DNA of 64,000 nucleotides from Artemia franciscana (lineage: Eukaryota > Arthropoda > Branchiopoda > Anostraca > Artemiidae): NCBI RefSeq assembly GCF_032884065.1, contig NC_088868.1, positions 36,358,890-36,422,889 of the forward strand, read 5' to 3'. Shown here in pieces: positions 1 to 11,564 of the stretch. Within the stretch, counting starts at the first letter, position 1; every line of letters starts with the position of its first letter. A program made the position numbers and the translations under genes. The notes below the pieces were generated by a model. That model was not told where the DNA came from and searched no databases. It was given only the letters and a program-made list of their open reading frames with translations.

Positions 1-888
1 TTTTCAGGGGCATTTAAAAAATTAAATTGTCTAGATTATCCGGTATTATTTTCAACAGGAATGCGGTTGAATTCTATGGCAAGTGGCTGTAAAGTGGCCG
101 AAGCCTCCTATTAAATACAATAAATGGTCAAGTGACTATATTAGTTATCAATGAACGTAATAACTAATGCAATCTTTTATACACATCTTAACAAAAAAAA
201 AGCTTTAAAAAGCAAACTAACTTATAAAAAAGATGTGTGTGCTACCGGGGTAGGAGGAGTTCAATGAGATAGTCAAACTGAGCTTCTTTTTTCAAAAAAT
301 GAGAATGTTGGAATTGTAGTTACCTGTTTGTTCTGGCTTTTGCTCCCCCTTTTAAGCAGACTAAAATTAGAATTGTTAAACTCTACTGTGTTTGTTTTTT
401 TGTTTTTTTTTTCAAGGAGGGTGGATTGGATCAACGGTAGACATTTGGGAGGGGGGGGGCAAAAGTTTTCGATCAAATGTAATTAATATTTAATCAACTT
501 AATAAGTTACTCATTGAGCTAATTCTTTTGCTCTCTACAGGCTTTCCCATTAATAACCGAATATTTTAACGGAAACATTTTTAATTATCATTGATTTAAT
601 CTTTTGTTTTATCTTTGATGGTTAAAATGGCTTTCATTTCTGTCTGTGCTTTCTATTCACAGTGCTAAGTGTACCATTGGGCATGTACATCGCTGTTCTA
701 GTAAAAAACAAGAAGCTAAATTGATTGTTTAAAGCTCTAAAATGAACGTTCGTAAACAAAAGAACGCTAACATGAACTACAAATCGAAAGTTTTCACTGG
801 CGTTGTTTTTTTTTGGAGATTTCGGAGAATTTTCATACAGGGAAATAAAGGGAAATCACGGACATGGTAGATATACTGAATCACGTAC
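1..888. other. AT-rich non-coding sequence
   Basis: No gene or named repeat recognised. It holds homopolymer runs, including a G run near 448-457. It is probably intron or flank of the pseudogene whose last recognised exon starts at 1041. Confidence 0.5.
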
Positions 889-1041
889 CTGCAAATCTTT
901 CAAGGAGGCCAAAACGTTTTGAAGTTCGTCCCAGATTTGTTATGCAATGGAAAGGGCTTCTTCCAACGATCTGCCTCGCTCAAATGTAGCATTTACAACA
1001 TTGTCCCAGAGTTTTAAAAGTTTATCCATCTTTCTTGATAT
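889..1041 (-). pseudogene. shot: Spectrin-repeat exon, decayed (3'-most recognised)
   Basis: Read on the minus strand this gives MDKLLKLWDNVVNATFERGR, then SLEEALSIA, a stop (TAA), and QIWDELQNVLASLKDLQ. The LW...V...T-ERG...LEEAL pattern is a spectrin-repeat helix of the spectraplakin type. The donor is strong (CAG|GTACGTG at 888/889). The best acceptor is TTGAAG at 1042-1043, which makes 51 codons in phase 0 at both ends. The single stop is a substitution at a position where the family normally has Glu or Gln. An acceptor a few bases further in is an alternative. Confidence 0.65.
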
Positions 1042-2035
1042 CTTCAAGAAAAAATAAAGTCTATAATGTGGTGTCTAATGATTGTCATATTGACAAAAAT
1101 CACATATTTATGTCACAAAGACCGGTATAACCCTGCTATTACTATTATGGCTAATGACTCACGGTTATTTTACATTAATATAAAGATATCATAAGCAAAG
1201 TAACTTTGTAATGAATTTCATGGCAAGGTAAAAGTAAACTAGGAAAACAATCTTTTTTATTGTTATGATACTTTCGGTAATTTAAGATACTTTCACCATA
1301 AAATATGGTTTAATGTGCTATGGTAAAATATATTGGAAATGTGTTTTGGTTTATGACAGTCATAAGCATATAAATCCCAAAATTTAAAAAACGAACAAGT
1401 CAATGTTGGGGGAGGGGGAGAAGAAATAATGAATTTTTAATATATAATGCATATATATAGAATATATATCGACAATACATTTAGTCAACTTCAAGATTTA
1501 AAATATATCCAGAACCCAACCTTAATCTCATGGTAAGTTTGGAAAACACTGAAAAAACAAACTTATACTCAATACCAAATTATCAAAAATTAATGCCAAA
1601 GGTAATTTGACGACTATATCATAATCTGATTAGATTCTTTGAAATATAAAATAAAAAATAGAACATATTATTTTGAATTTGTATAAAATAGATTAATAAT
1701 ATATTACTTTTTACCTTATTGAAACAGGAGCTTAATAAGATACAAGAAGTAAAAATACCACAGGCATTAAAATAAAATAAAAATTGCCTCCTGGATCCGC
1801 CCTAAATTTATTCATTCTTGAAAACCATAATTTTCTAAGATTTTTGTTGTGGTTACTAATTATCAATGAAGTTTTAGAACAATGTCACTTTTCTATCAGT
1901 GTTGCGACGTTGAACCGTCAAAAAAAATAAGCAATTATGTAAATTCGACATTATTAAATTCCAATTCGATCTTAGCGCCAATCCGGCATCGAACACTTGT
2001 TTTTCTTGCTAGAAAAACACGTAACTTTTTTACTA
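1042..2035. other. Intron-like AT-rich sequence
   Basis: No coding exon seen. It contains a short TA-rich tract near 1437-1470 and A-rich stretches. Nothing else recognised. Confidence 0.5.
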
Positions 2036-2424
2036 AATATTTTAAAGTTCATTTCGAAAATAAATAGAAAGATTTAAGGTCGAATTTTTGCAACGACTTG
2101 TGGTTATCTAAATTCTTCAACCAGGCTTCTTTTATTTTTTAATTCAGTCCCAACAACCACCAAATTAATAATTGAATTTCTGGTTTTTCCTGATCGGAGG
2201 TTGCGTCAATTTGTCTTTGCCTTTGGTATTTCAAGGTAAAAAAAAAGAGAAGGAATATTGATATTAAAAATCTATCTTAGCACAGAACTTGGATCAAATT
2301 TTTTATTTACAAAAAAATCTCGTGGATTTTTTACTTAAATTTTTCAGTTTATTTCGAAAATATATAGTAAGATTTCAATTCGAATTTATGCTACGGCTTG
2401 TGATTATCTAAATTCTTTCATGCT
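2036..2424 (+). repeat. Two direct copies of an ~85-bp motif, about 305 bp apart
   Basis: The block 2036-2122 (TTTCGAAAATAAATAG, then AAGATTTAAGGTCGAA, ending ATCTAAATTCTTCAACC) recurs at 2341-2424 with scattered differences and the same ending. The second copy lies well inside the region that has an inverted match at the right end of the window. Confidence 0.6.
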
Positions 2425-2787
2425 ACATCTAAAAGTTGCGGTCTGTAAGAAAAAGAAGTTTTCTTTGTGAAGTTATTTTTTTAATTTTTTGTATACCTTT
2501 AAGGGCTTTGCCAGGTTTAAACGCTTTTTTCTCTATTAGCGACACTTTTAACGGCAGGATCATATTTTTAGGGTACTTTAATAAAAAAGAAATGCTGTGT
2601 ACCTTCATAAAAAAAGTTTGCCAACCAAATGTTTGTGTTCAGAAATTCCAGCGGTCATTTTCTGGAATAAATAAAATTTTGCTCATAAGTACCAAGCACA
2701 GTGAAAATAAAATCCTTTTTTCATTCTTTAAGTTAAAAACATATGAGTATATTAAAAAATAGAAAAATTTGGTACTTGCGCAGGGAT
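2101..2787 (+). repeat. Segment with an inverted copy at 63410-64000
   Basis: Reading the last 590 bases of the window in reverse complement reproduces this segment: ATTCTTCAACCAGGCTTC at the 64000 end, then TCGGAGGTTG, the TTTAAACGCTTTT block, and ATGAGTATATTAAAAA near 2740. The match reaches the last base of the window, so its true outer limit is unseen. It is either an outer block of the large inverted duplication or two copies of an unnamed dispersed repeat. Confidence 0.7.
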
Positions 2788-4552
2788 ATTTAAAGGACCA
2801 AATATATGACGTTTTGGGTATTTCACTCAGTTTTACCCCAGAAAGTCGCGAAGGAGAGGGGAGGGATCAAAAACCAGATTTAGAACAAATTATTCATATC
2901 TTCCTTTCTGTTTCTTTAAAGAATATCAGTTTCCTCATCTTAAGATATTTTTTGTATCCTCATTATACGCAGAAATGGATAAAATTACATAAATCATGTC
3001 AAAATAGTCTTAAATGCAACAAACCTGTTTAGTAAGTTGCAGCCGCTACCCACGTCTCTGTATCTGTTCACAAATGGCATAAAACCGACTATTGTCTCTT
3101 TGCACTAAGCCTTCTATTGTGGTGGCCCTCTCTCCCCGTGCTCTTTGGCACAACTGCCAAAGAAATGAAAATTCACAAGAAATTACACTCAACACTCAAG
3201 ATTCCCTACACTCAAGATTCAAATTTCTTTTCTTCCTCTCTACTTATTACTTATTTAACCAAGAAAATATTTTATTTATTATAATTATGTCATACTTTAT
3301 TACATTATTATATTAATTATATTAAAAAATAACTTATTTCAATTATTTATTTACTTATTTAATATTGAAAGAAAAGAATGTCTTCAAAGAAAAGTAACTC
3401 AATTTTAATACAAAAGACCTCCATATGCAGTTGTGTGGTTTTTGGTAATTAAAATAATTTTGTTTAGCACCAAAAAGCTTAAGTAGGTACAACTTCTCTC
3501 TGAAGGTGTAGTTGTCGTGTAGTTGTGAAGGTGTAGGTTTAAAGGTAGCTCAATTGCATTCGAGCTATACTCTCAGCCTTGAGTTACCTAATATTTTGTA
3601 TATATTGGTTATATTGCCTTGAACCTTGTCTTGGGGATCACTAGACATTTATTTTCATGTGTCAGTCTAGGAAAACAGGCAAAAACATGATTCCCTCCAA
3701 AAGAGAAACAATCATAATTTTTAACCCTACAAGAGAAAAATCTGAAAATGTTGCGGTTTTCAGAAATGAATAGACCTAAGATGAGTCCAAGCGGCCAAAA
3801 ATATTTTCACTTTGATGTCCTTGGTATAATTGTTAAAGATTCTTGATGTCTTTGCAAATTCAATAATAAAGCGCAAACGGCATATGGACTCGATCCAAAA
3901 TATTAACCTTAAGAGATCAAAATAACTCTAAAATTCTTTTCTATTTACCAATTTTAGTATTTGAAACCCGAAATTGCAAAAAAATAAAATATAGTCGGGA
4001 GATTAACCAGATCATTCACATTACCAAAAATAGTCCCTAGTCCACACATTCATATTTACCAGCGATAAAATAGTATGGACTGAAGTTTCACATGGACTTC
4101 AGTCCGACATCGCTACAATGTCAGTTCTCGGGAATAAAACGTTCTCATATCTGATTTATAAGACTCTAAAATGTAATAAGTACGGAATTGCTAGGACTGA
4201 TTTCTCAGAATTCACCCCTGTATGCATGGTAGGACAGTATAAAAATAGAAGCATTGTCTCAATAATTCAACTTACTTTTAAAGAGTCCATGGAGCCTATA
4301 TATTTATAAAGGTCTACGGGCCCTATTATTTTCTAAAGAGTCCACGGGCCATAATAGTCTAATTAGGGACCCAATCCTGTAGATAGATAATCCATAGAAA
4401 ATACACTATTTGTCAAAAGAGCACTTTTTTGATTTGTGAAACCTAAACATTTAGAGACGCCTACAAGCTAAAATGAAATAGGGATCTTTCGGTTTGAAGC
4501 TGATCGTCACCAGCTACAAAATAAAGTCTTAGTCTATACGTTACTATCTACT
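2788..4552. other. Intron-like sequence with small hairpins
   Basis: No exon recognised. Two perfect short inverted repeats stand out: CTTTGGCA/TGCCAAAG at 3143-3162 (4-nt loop) and GGACTGAAGT/ACTTCAGTCC at 4077-4105 (9-nt loop). Around 4278-4350 an AAAGAGTCCAYGG motif is repeated about every 30-55 bases. None of these has a function I can support. Confidence 0.5.
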
Positions 4553-5941
4553 AACAAGAGCTAAGAGCCCGTATGGCACTTGTGACGAGGCAAGAAGAGC
4601 CAAGAGCTCATATGGTATGAGCTCTAACAAAATCCTAAGAATCAATAGATTGATTTAAAAGGAAAATCAAGGGCTTAATGCCGGTCAGGATTTAAAATAA
4701 GAGCTGTGAGACATGAATTCTTTCTAAATATCAAATTTTATTAAGATCCGATCACCTATTCGTAAGATAAAAGTACCCTAGTTTTTACGTTTTCCGAGAA
4801 TTCCAGTTTCCCCCTCCAACTCCCCCCAATGTCACAGAACCTGGTCGGAATTTAAAACTAGAGCTTTAAAGCACAAGATCCTTCTAAATAACAAATTTCA
4901 TTAAGATCTGGTCACCCTTTCGTAAGTTACAAATACCTCAATTTTCAAGACTTCTGCTAATTTTTCCCGCCAAGTTTAATCCCGATCCCTCCAATCTAAG
5001 CGTTTTCCATGATTTTAGGTTCCCCCACCCCAAACTCCCCGCAATGTCACCAGATCTGGTCGGGATTTAAATTAAGAGCTTTGAGACACGATATCCTTCT
5101 AAATGTCAAATTTCATTGAGATCCGATCACCCGTTCGTAAGTTAAAAGTACCTCATTTTTCTAATTTTACAAAATTAACCCCCCCCCCAAATATCACAAA
5201 GAGAGCGGATCCGTTCCGGTTACGTCAATCATGTATCTAGGACTTGTGCTTATTTTTCCCACCGAGTTTCATCTCGATCCCTCCACTCTAAGTGTTTTCC
5301 AAGAATTTAGGTTTCCCCCCCCCCCCCCCCCGATGTCACCAGATCCGATCGGTATTTGAAATAAGAGCTCTGAGACACGATATCTTTCTAAATATCAACT
5401 TTCATTGAGATCCGATCACCCGTTCGTAAGTTAAAAATACCTCATTTTTTCTAATTTTTCAAGATTAACCCCCCCCCCCCAACTACACCAAAGAGAGCAA
5501 ATCCGTTCCAGTCATGTCCATCATGTATCTAGGACTTGTGCTTATTTTTACCACCAAGTTTCATCCCGATCCCTCCACTCTAAGTGTTTTCCAAGATTTT
5601 AGGTTTCCCCCTCCAAAATCCCCCAATGTCACCAGATCCGGTCGGGATTTAAAAAACAGCTCTAAGACACGATATCCTTCCAAACATCAAATTTCATTAA
5701 GATCTAATCAACCGTTCGTAAGTTAAAAATACTTCAATTTTTTCCGAATTACCGGGCCCCCACTCCCCCCCAGAGGTTCTAATCGGGAAAGGGACTATTT
5801 CTAATATAATCTAGTCCGGTCCCTGATACGCCTGCCACATTTCATCGTTCTAGCTTACCTGGAAGTGCCTAAAGTAGCAAAACCGGGACCGACAGAATTT
5901 GCGATTGGTATATGTCACTTGGTTAATACCAAGTGCTATAA
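4553..5941 (+). mobile_element. R1 element, copy 1 (Helentron-associated-like)
   Basis: The copy starts AACAAGAGCTAAGAG, followed by TATGGCACTTGTGACGAGG, then a run of tandem units. The CGGTCGGGATTTAAAATAAG-type landmark recurs near 4846, 5057, 5343 and 5637, so units are about 210-295 bp. Each unit has a polyC tract. The tail ends in a hairpin CACTTGGT-TAAT-ACCAAGTG at about 5916-5935. The 5' TATGGCACTTG is the reverse complement of the 3' end. No coding capacity seen. Confidence 0.75.
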
Positions 5942-6191
5942 AAATGAACTAGTTCATATATCAATATGGATTGAGGCTCATATTTCAGTTTTTTATACTT
6001 TATTCTTACTATATTCCAGTTTCAACAACATAATTATATTTTTTTCATATTTCTTTTTATAAATTCCATTTTTTTTTTTTATATAAATTGCTCAGAAAGT
6101 TCCTTGAAAAAACGAAATCGGACGACTCCTCAGACTTCTTAGAAAAGCAAATTCCAAAGTAAGAATTTTCCAATATATTTTCCAAATTCCA

Positions 6192-6195
<4 letters not shown>
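5942..6195. other. AT-rich spacer between R1 copy 1 and the microsatellite
   Basis: Flank of R1 copy 1 running up to the microsatellite. Nothing recognised. Confidence 0.4.

Positions 6196-6273
<78 letters not shown>
6196..6273. repeat. (TA)n microsatellite
   Basis: About 78 bases of uninterrupted TA dinucleotide just outside the donor side of the 6306-6558 exon. Confidence 0.95.
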
Positions 6274-6276
<3 letters not shown>

Positions 6277-6305
6277 CTTATTAATACTAAAACATACTAA
6301 CCCAC

Positions 6306-6558
6306 ATAGCGGTCAGTGATGTAGACCACTTTATCTGCCAAACCACAGGCCTCTTTTTCACCAACAAGGATCATAAGAGCGGAAGCAGTATCTGAAAGTG
6401 TCGCAAAGCCCGATCTTTTTGCCACGATCTCTTCATGCAATAGATCGTGTTCCTAAGTCGCGTTTGAAACTTTTGACTTCATCGGTAGGTACCACTTCCA
6501 TATCCCTAATTTTCTTCTCATTTTTATCCAACCATTTCATTATAGGAGATAATTGATC
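6306..6558 (-). pseudogene. shot: Spectrin-repeat exon, one frameshift
   Basis: The minus strand reads DQLSPIMKWLDKNEKKIRDM then EVVPTDEVKSFKRDL; after one extra base the reading resumes as EHDLLHEEIVAKRSGFATL and SDTASALMILVGEKEACGLA, then DKVVYITDRY. The GEKEA-x-x-L-x-D-K pattern is typical of spectrin repeats. The acceptor CCCTTCCAG lies next to 6558 and the likely donor TAT|GTGGGT next to 6306. The length, 253 = 84 codons + 1, fits a phase-0 exon with a single inserted base. A partial second copy of its 5' part lies at 6670-6770. Confidence 0.75.
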
Positions 6559-6669
6559 CTGGAAGGGATTGAAATAACTTACTCTATGACGCAGAAAAGA
6601 GGCAGAGGAGGATGAAGTAAGTTTTTAAATTACCTTTTATATTACATATTGTTTATTATATTATTTTTG

Positions 6670-6770
6670 TCCATATCCCTAATTTTCTTCCCATTTTTGT
6701 CCAACTATTCCATAAAAGGAGATAGTTGATCCTGGTAGATAGATTATTTCAAGACATGAAAAAGGGAAGA
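6670..6770 (-). pseudogene. Partial tandem copy of the 5' part of the previous exon
   Basis: This repeats the stretch at about 6498-6600 (CCATATCCCTAATTTTCTTC, then GGAGATA-TTGATCCTGG) with several substitutions, and similarity runs weakly into the former intron. It sits 170 bp upstream in gene direction, so it is a short local duplication that included the acceptor, not an independent exon. Confidence 0.7.
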
Positions 6771-8039
6771 GGGGAGGGAGGGTAAGGAATCCTTACTAAG
6801 GATTGTGAGGAGGATGAGGGAGAGGAGGGTTATTTTTTATAGTAAGAAACCAATAACAAGAAACTGAAGCTAAGCAAAGGTCAGAAGTCTACTGACAATT
6901 TAAAATGGTGGATGTAATACGAAAGTCTTGAGTTAGTCAGATATGCATCAGCAAAGGAAAATAAATAAGATTCTTGTTTCCAATGAATTTTGTGACACTT
7001 AACTGCGTCGAAACAAAAACGTTCCAGTTGACAATTAAATTTATTTAATCCCTCTCTTAACACATAATTTCAAGTCCCCTTGCCCCTCCCTCAGGCATCT
7101 CTCTTACTCTAAACAAAAGTCTCTGCTTCATCCCCCTAAATGTTGCAGACATTGTTTTTTGGATAGCCTGGATCCAAACAGTGTCTTTTGATTTAACTCC
7201 ACCCTTTATCCCAATTAATAGTTAGTCCACTTTCAAACAATTGGGGGAACGGAGGCTTTTTCAATTTTTTTAACAAAGATAAAAATAAGGTATTTTTCTT
7301 TTAATCTAGCGGGGAGGGGCTTTATATATATTAATATATTTTTTTTTAATAAGAAAAAAGAAAATAACCAAACTCTAAGGGACACAATTGCAACTAGAGA
7401 TTTGAAGTAATTTTTCAATAGAAAATTAGCTTCAAAAAGAAAATTCTAGCCTATAGAGGACTATGGTTACTAATACGATGCAGTTGGTGGCATGTCAACA
7501 TACATTTCAGTATTCACTAAAAATGTGCTACATGCTCCAACGTAGGGCTGCGATTCCAAACGTAGGGCACAGGCATAACCCATACTAGAGTACAGGGTAG
7601 TAACAAGAGTCCCTCCTTCTAGGTGAAATTTTCACCAATAATTTGTCAGCAGGAATTAAAAATATGGTCTCTGTTTCGACCAGCAAATTAAAAAAATAAG
7701 TTATATTCAATATTTGTGGCTTATAGAATAAATATCAAGCAATAAAAGTTACGTTTTTAGAATTAGAAGAAATTCAGCTTTGTATTAATGTCAATAAAAC
7801 TGAAAGAATGAAAGGATATATATGTCAAAATAGGATAATAGGTATTTCCAAAAAGAGGTCTTTCTAGATAAGTCAATAAACTAATAATTTCAAGTGTTGG
7901 ATCCTAAATAATTCTAATAATGCAAATATTGAAGCATAGCTTAGAATTTTAGCTATTCATTGATACATATAGTTCTTCTCAATTCCTCTTTGGTAACAAG
8001 GTGTGAGGGTTTAGTTTTACATGATTTTGTTCAATTGGA
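6771..8039. other. Intron-like sequence
   Basis: A purine-rich tract (GGGAGG-type) runs from 6760 to 6825, followed by AT-rich sequence. No exon or known repeat recognised. Confidence 0.45.
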
Positions 8040-8290
8040 TATAGGTTTTTTAACCTATGCAGAAAAATTGTACCTAACACATTTTTATGCAGTGTTGCTA
8101 AACTTTACTCCCAACCCCTAACCCCCCAATGATATAACTGAAAAACACCCAACTATATAGCTGAATCATGGGCAGGACATGCACCCTTCGGCAGACTATA
8201 CTTTACAGCCCTAATTCTGAAAACAACCACATAGTGATCCCGTGCACCCTTCGGATGACTATACTTTATACCATTAATTCTGAAAGTCAC
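8040..8290. repeat. R3 fragment plus 65-bp tandem duplication
   Basis: 8056-8130 resembles the R3 repeat (GTACCTAACACATTTT, then CTTTACTCCC). Next to it TGCACCCTTCGG, then ACTATACTTTA and TTAATTCTGAAA, occurs twice with a 65-bp period (8179 and 8244). Confidence 0.5.
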
Positions 8291-8924
8291 ATTTTCATGT
8301 AATTGACGTTACATTCATATTCATTTAAAAAACAGAAAGATATATGACAGTATTGCAATGACATCATACATTGAGTAAAAGTATTGTATTCAGACAATAT
8401 TTTTCATTGGTACAAAATAATAAGCCATTAGTACGTCTCGACGAAGACCTGAAAAAATATACCAAGTTAATGACGTTTTAACCTTCCTTCAGGTGAAAAG
8501 ATGTAAAATTTTGAATAATAAAAAAAAATTTGTCCCAACAAAGGCATCAGGATTTTCGAAATGCATAGATTGGGTAGAGCCAAAAATCATTTGGGTACCA
8601 TTGCTCTAAATAATTAAGATTAACAAGTCCAAAAATGTAGATCACACTGTGGCTGTAAGAGTGGCTGTAGAGATGTCCTTAGGATAAATTAAAAACAAAA
8701 CCAACCTTTAAAAAAAACTAAAATAAAAAAGGGCCATTCAATTTCTGGTGTTTTTATGCAGTTGCCCTTTCATTGTTGCATGGAGAGGGCTACCCTTCCA
8801 TTCGATTTGAATAAATAACTTGAATTTACTCATCTGGATCCTGTTATAATCTAGCTAAAAAGATTAAACATAGCTACTAACTCTTCCCTCTTTTCGTCTT
8901 CTTCTTTTTTTTGGGGGGGGGGAT
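8291..8924. other. Intron-like sequence
   Basis: AT-rich, with a G run at 8913-8921. No exon recognised. Confidence 0.45.
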
Positions 8925-8990
8925 CTGTCGACGCCAATTTGTGAACCATATCCAAAAGACCTGACATAGCATACTGTCTACAGAATATGA
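8925..8990 (-). pseudogene. Partial duplicate of the 9016-9399 exon
   Basis: The minus strand reads CRQYAMSGLLDMVHKLAS, which aligns with NRQHSMSALLDMGHDLAS inside the 9016-9399 exon. The copy is only about 65 bp, diverged and flanked by a polyG run, so it is an exon fragment rather than a usable alternative exon. Confidence 0.6.
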
Positions 8991-9015
8991 AGAAAAGCAT
9001 GAAAAAAAAACTTAC

Positions 9016-9399
9016 CAAGAATTACTTAGCCACACTCATAGCAGTGTTTAGGGCCTGCATTCTTTCATCAGCCATTTGGCTCAAAACGTCAAATCTGGCT
9101 ACTTGCTCTTGCATCCTTTCTTCCAAATCTTTTTTTCTCTTTTGGTTCAAGTTTCGAGGCTAGGTCGTGACCCATATCCAAAAGAGCGGACATGCTGTGT
9201 TGCCGATTGAATAAACATTTCATTAAAAATTTCTGATCTAGAAGATGTGCTTTGACAACTTTGTAATCAGCTGATGGGGTTTTTTATTGGTGACTATTTC
9301 TTCGGTGTCAGATAGCCATTTGGCAAGACTGTCTAAAGCTTCCTTGAACTTACCAGATTGAAGGAGACCTTCATCCAATTTTCTCTCTCGTTCGAACAA
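9016..9399 (-). pseudogene. shot: Spectrin-repeat exon, two frameshifts and a stop
   Basis: The minus strand starts after TTTTTAG with LFERERKLDEGLLQSGKFKE and ALDSLAKWLSDTEEIVTNKKP, shifts frame, then ADYKVVKAHLLDQKF and HSMSALLDMGHDLASKLEPK, shifts back at an A run, and ends DLEERMQEQVARFDVLSQMA, DERMQALNTAMSVAK-stop-FL before donor GTAAGT. ERERKLDEALLQSGKF and HSMSSL-x-x-G are motifs I associate with the spectraplakin rod. The length of 384 bp (128 codons, phase 0 at both ends) fits one lost and one gained base. The frameshifts lie at homopolymers and could be sequencing error; the TAA stop is a substitution. Confidence 0.8.
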
Positions 9400-10758
9400 C
9401 TAAAAAGAAAAATTGTTTAAAAATCAGACGGTCCTGCATTATAATGGACTAAGTTCCAAAAAAACAGGTTTGAGATAATCGCAGCAAGCAACATCCAAAG
9501 CTAAGTGAAAAGAATAAAATCTATTATTCTTAGTTATAGTTCCGGTTGTAGTTTCTTAAACATACCAGCAACAAAGCTTGTCGGATGAGAGGCATAAAAA
9601 ATACACACAAAAAAACACATAGAATACTTAAATCTGAAATACAACGAACTAGCCGGCGTTACTCGGGAATCCCTAGCAATTATTTGGCATGTTTTAGGTA
9701 TAACATATGGTACTCTTTATCACTTTACCGCCAATGCACCCTCCTTCCCCCCACAATCTCCCCCCTGCCCATGTTTATTAGATAATACTACTTTCCAGTA
9801 TTTCCTACTCCAAAAACAATACGTTAAGAAAAAAAAAACCTACTACGCGGCAGACGATGTAACAAATACGCTAGCGAGCATCTAGCGATAAACACAAAAA
9901 CAATCTAGTATAAATTACTTCAGGATATACGATCCAAGAGCAAGAATGCTCAAATTCGTGCCCCAACATGAAATGACAAAAGAACTAATATTTAATCAAA
10001 TTTGAGAACCTATAATTGAATGGTTTCTTTGAGAACCCTCGGCCTTAAAGCGTAATTATATCGAGTTACATACAGAAGGCCAGAGGAAGGGGGGATACTC
10101 AGAAAAAGATTGATGCAAAAACACAATAAAATGAAATTTCATTAAGATTGATTTATTTTAGCAGTAAATTAACAAGCACAATAAATAAAGGAAGGAAAAT
10201 TTTTAAGGGACGATGGACTTCCTAGGAAAGAATCCAAGCCAACCATTTAATAAAAAAGTACTTCCATATAACTTTTCCCATATTTGTAAAAATATAAGAA
10301 ATAGTGAAATGAAAACGAATTTAGATTGAATAAATTTATAATTAAATTAAATGAAAGTATTGAGAACCGGTAAAGCTTTAATAATACTGATAAAATGATA
10401 GAAAAAAATTATAAACTTAAAAAGATAAAAATCATAAACGCTATAAAATAAAAGAAAGAAACCCTCCTTCCTAATCTATTATGTTTTCAGATAAGTATAA
10501 TATAATATTTCAAGCACAAACAGAAGACAGGATGATGCTTGGATACGGAGTTGCCCAAAGTGTTGCTCGAGATGTGCGAGCTGTCTTCTCACCTCAGATG
10601 GCAACTAGTTTGGACTTTTTTGGGACTTAATTTGGACAAGGAGATTTGGACTTCTAATTTTTCATAGGTGAAAAGATTGCGAGTCAAATAATAATTAATT
10701 GATTTAATCCCTTATTTGGGGCTTCATTGAAATTGACCAGGTTTTAATTATACGAATA
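9400..10758. other. Intron-like sequence
   Basis: No exon recognised. AT-rich with A runs near 9829-9838. Nothing else supported. Confidence 0.45.
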
Positions 10759-11112
10759 CAATGGCGTAACCTTGTCAAAATCTTTAGGAAGGGAGGCAAA
10801 GTTGGAGCAAATTTTTCCAAATCAAGTGAACAGGACAAAAAATGAACCAAACAGTACCAAAAAGGTAAAGATATACCTGTTTCTGCAGATACTTAAATTA
10901 TGCAAGCTTATCTTAGTTTTGATAAGATTTTCAAAAAACTGAATTTTAGAAGGGGGGGGATAAACTGGGTTCTAGGGGGCAAACCGAGATATGGGAGGGG
11001 CAAATCTGGGTTTTAGCTTTGAGCGGCCTGAAAAATGGTATTTTTCAAAATCTAGGGCGGGGGCTTAAAAAACTAGGAAGGGAAAGCTTCCCGCTTCCAA
11101 GTAACACTCCTG
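10759..11112 (+). mobile_element. Decayed hAT-type MITE at an exon edge
   Basis: It starts CAATGGCGTAACCTTG and ends in a degraded inverted version (CAAGTAACACTCCTG). Its interior (GGAGGCAAAGTTGGAGC, then TAAACTGGGTTCTAGGGG) matches the better preserved MITE at 53185-53513. No clear target duplication remains. Its right end directly abuts the spectrin exon at 11113. Confidence 0.6.
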
Positions 11113-11288
11113 AAGAAAGATGAATTCATCTTAGCCTTTTATGTGTTCCATTTCTCATTAATATTCTCTATATCACCTTCCAACTTAGTAGTGGTTACGC
11201 CTGGTGCTGCAGATTGAACTAATCCCTGACCAGTGTTGGCTTCCAAGACGGTTTCTTCCAATGAGTTTCTCAGCTTCTCACAGAACTC
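11113..11288 (-). pseudogene. shot: Spectrin-repeat exon, cut by a MITE
   Basis: After acceptor ATTTTAG the minus strand reads EFCEKLRNSLEETVLEANTG then QGLVQSAAPGVTTTKLEGDI and ENINEKWNT, a TAA stop, and KAKMNSSFF. It joins in phase 0 to QQQAEFK at the end of the preceding exon. No donor is visible: coding similarity runs straight into the MITE end at 11112, so the 3' part of the exon was probably displaced or deleted by that insertion. Confidence 0.65.
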
Positions 11289-11524
11289 CTAAAATATTAT
11301 TTAAAATTATAAAGAAAAAATTATTCTTTAAATCGTGTAAATAAGGATACTTCTACCAATTCAAGATTTATATTCCCTGTATATGTTTTTGATATGTTAT
11401 TGTCTTTGCGCTCAAGCGGCTTTAATTTTTCAACTTAAGGAGTTAGCCATCATTAAGAGATACAGTTTATCTATCGACCGAATTATATTTTGGAATTTCT
11501 AGCGTACGTTTTTATATATATATA

Positions 11525-11564
<40 letters not shown>

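Noticed and set aside
3143-3162. Short perfect hairpin as a terminator or regulatory site
   Set aside because: A hairpin of this size is expected by chance in 64 kb and has no gene next to it.
4553-5941. R1 as an LTR-type element
   Set aside because: There are no long direct terminal repeats, primer site or coding region; the ends are unlike each other apart from a short inverted match and a 3' hairpin.
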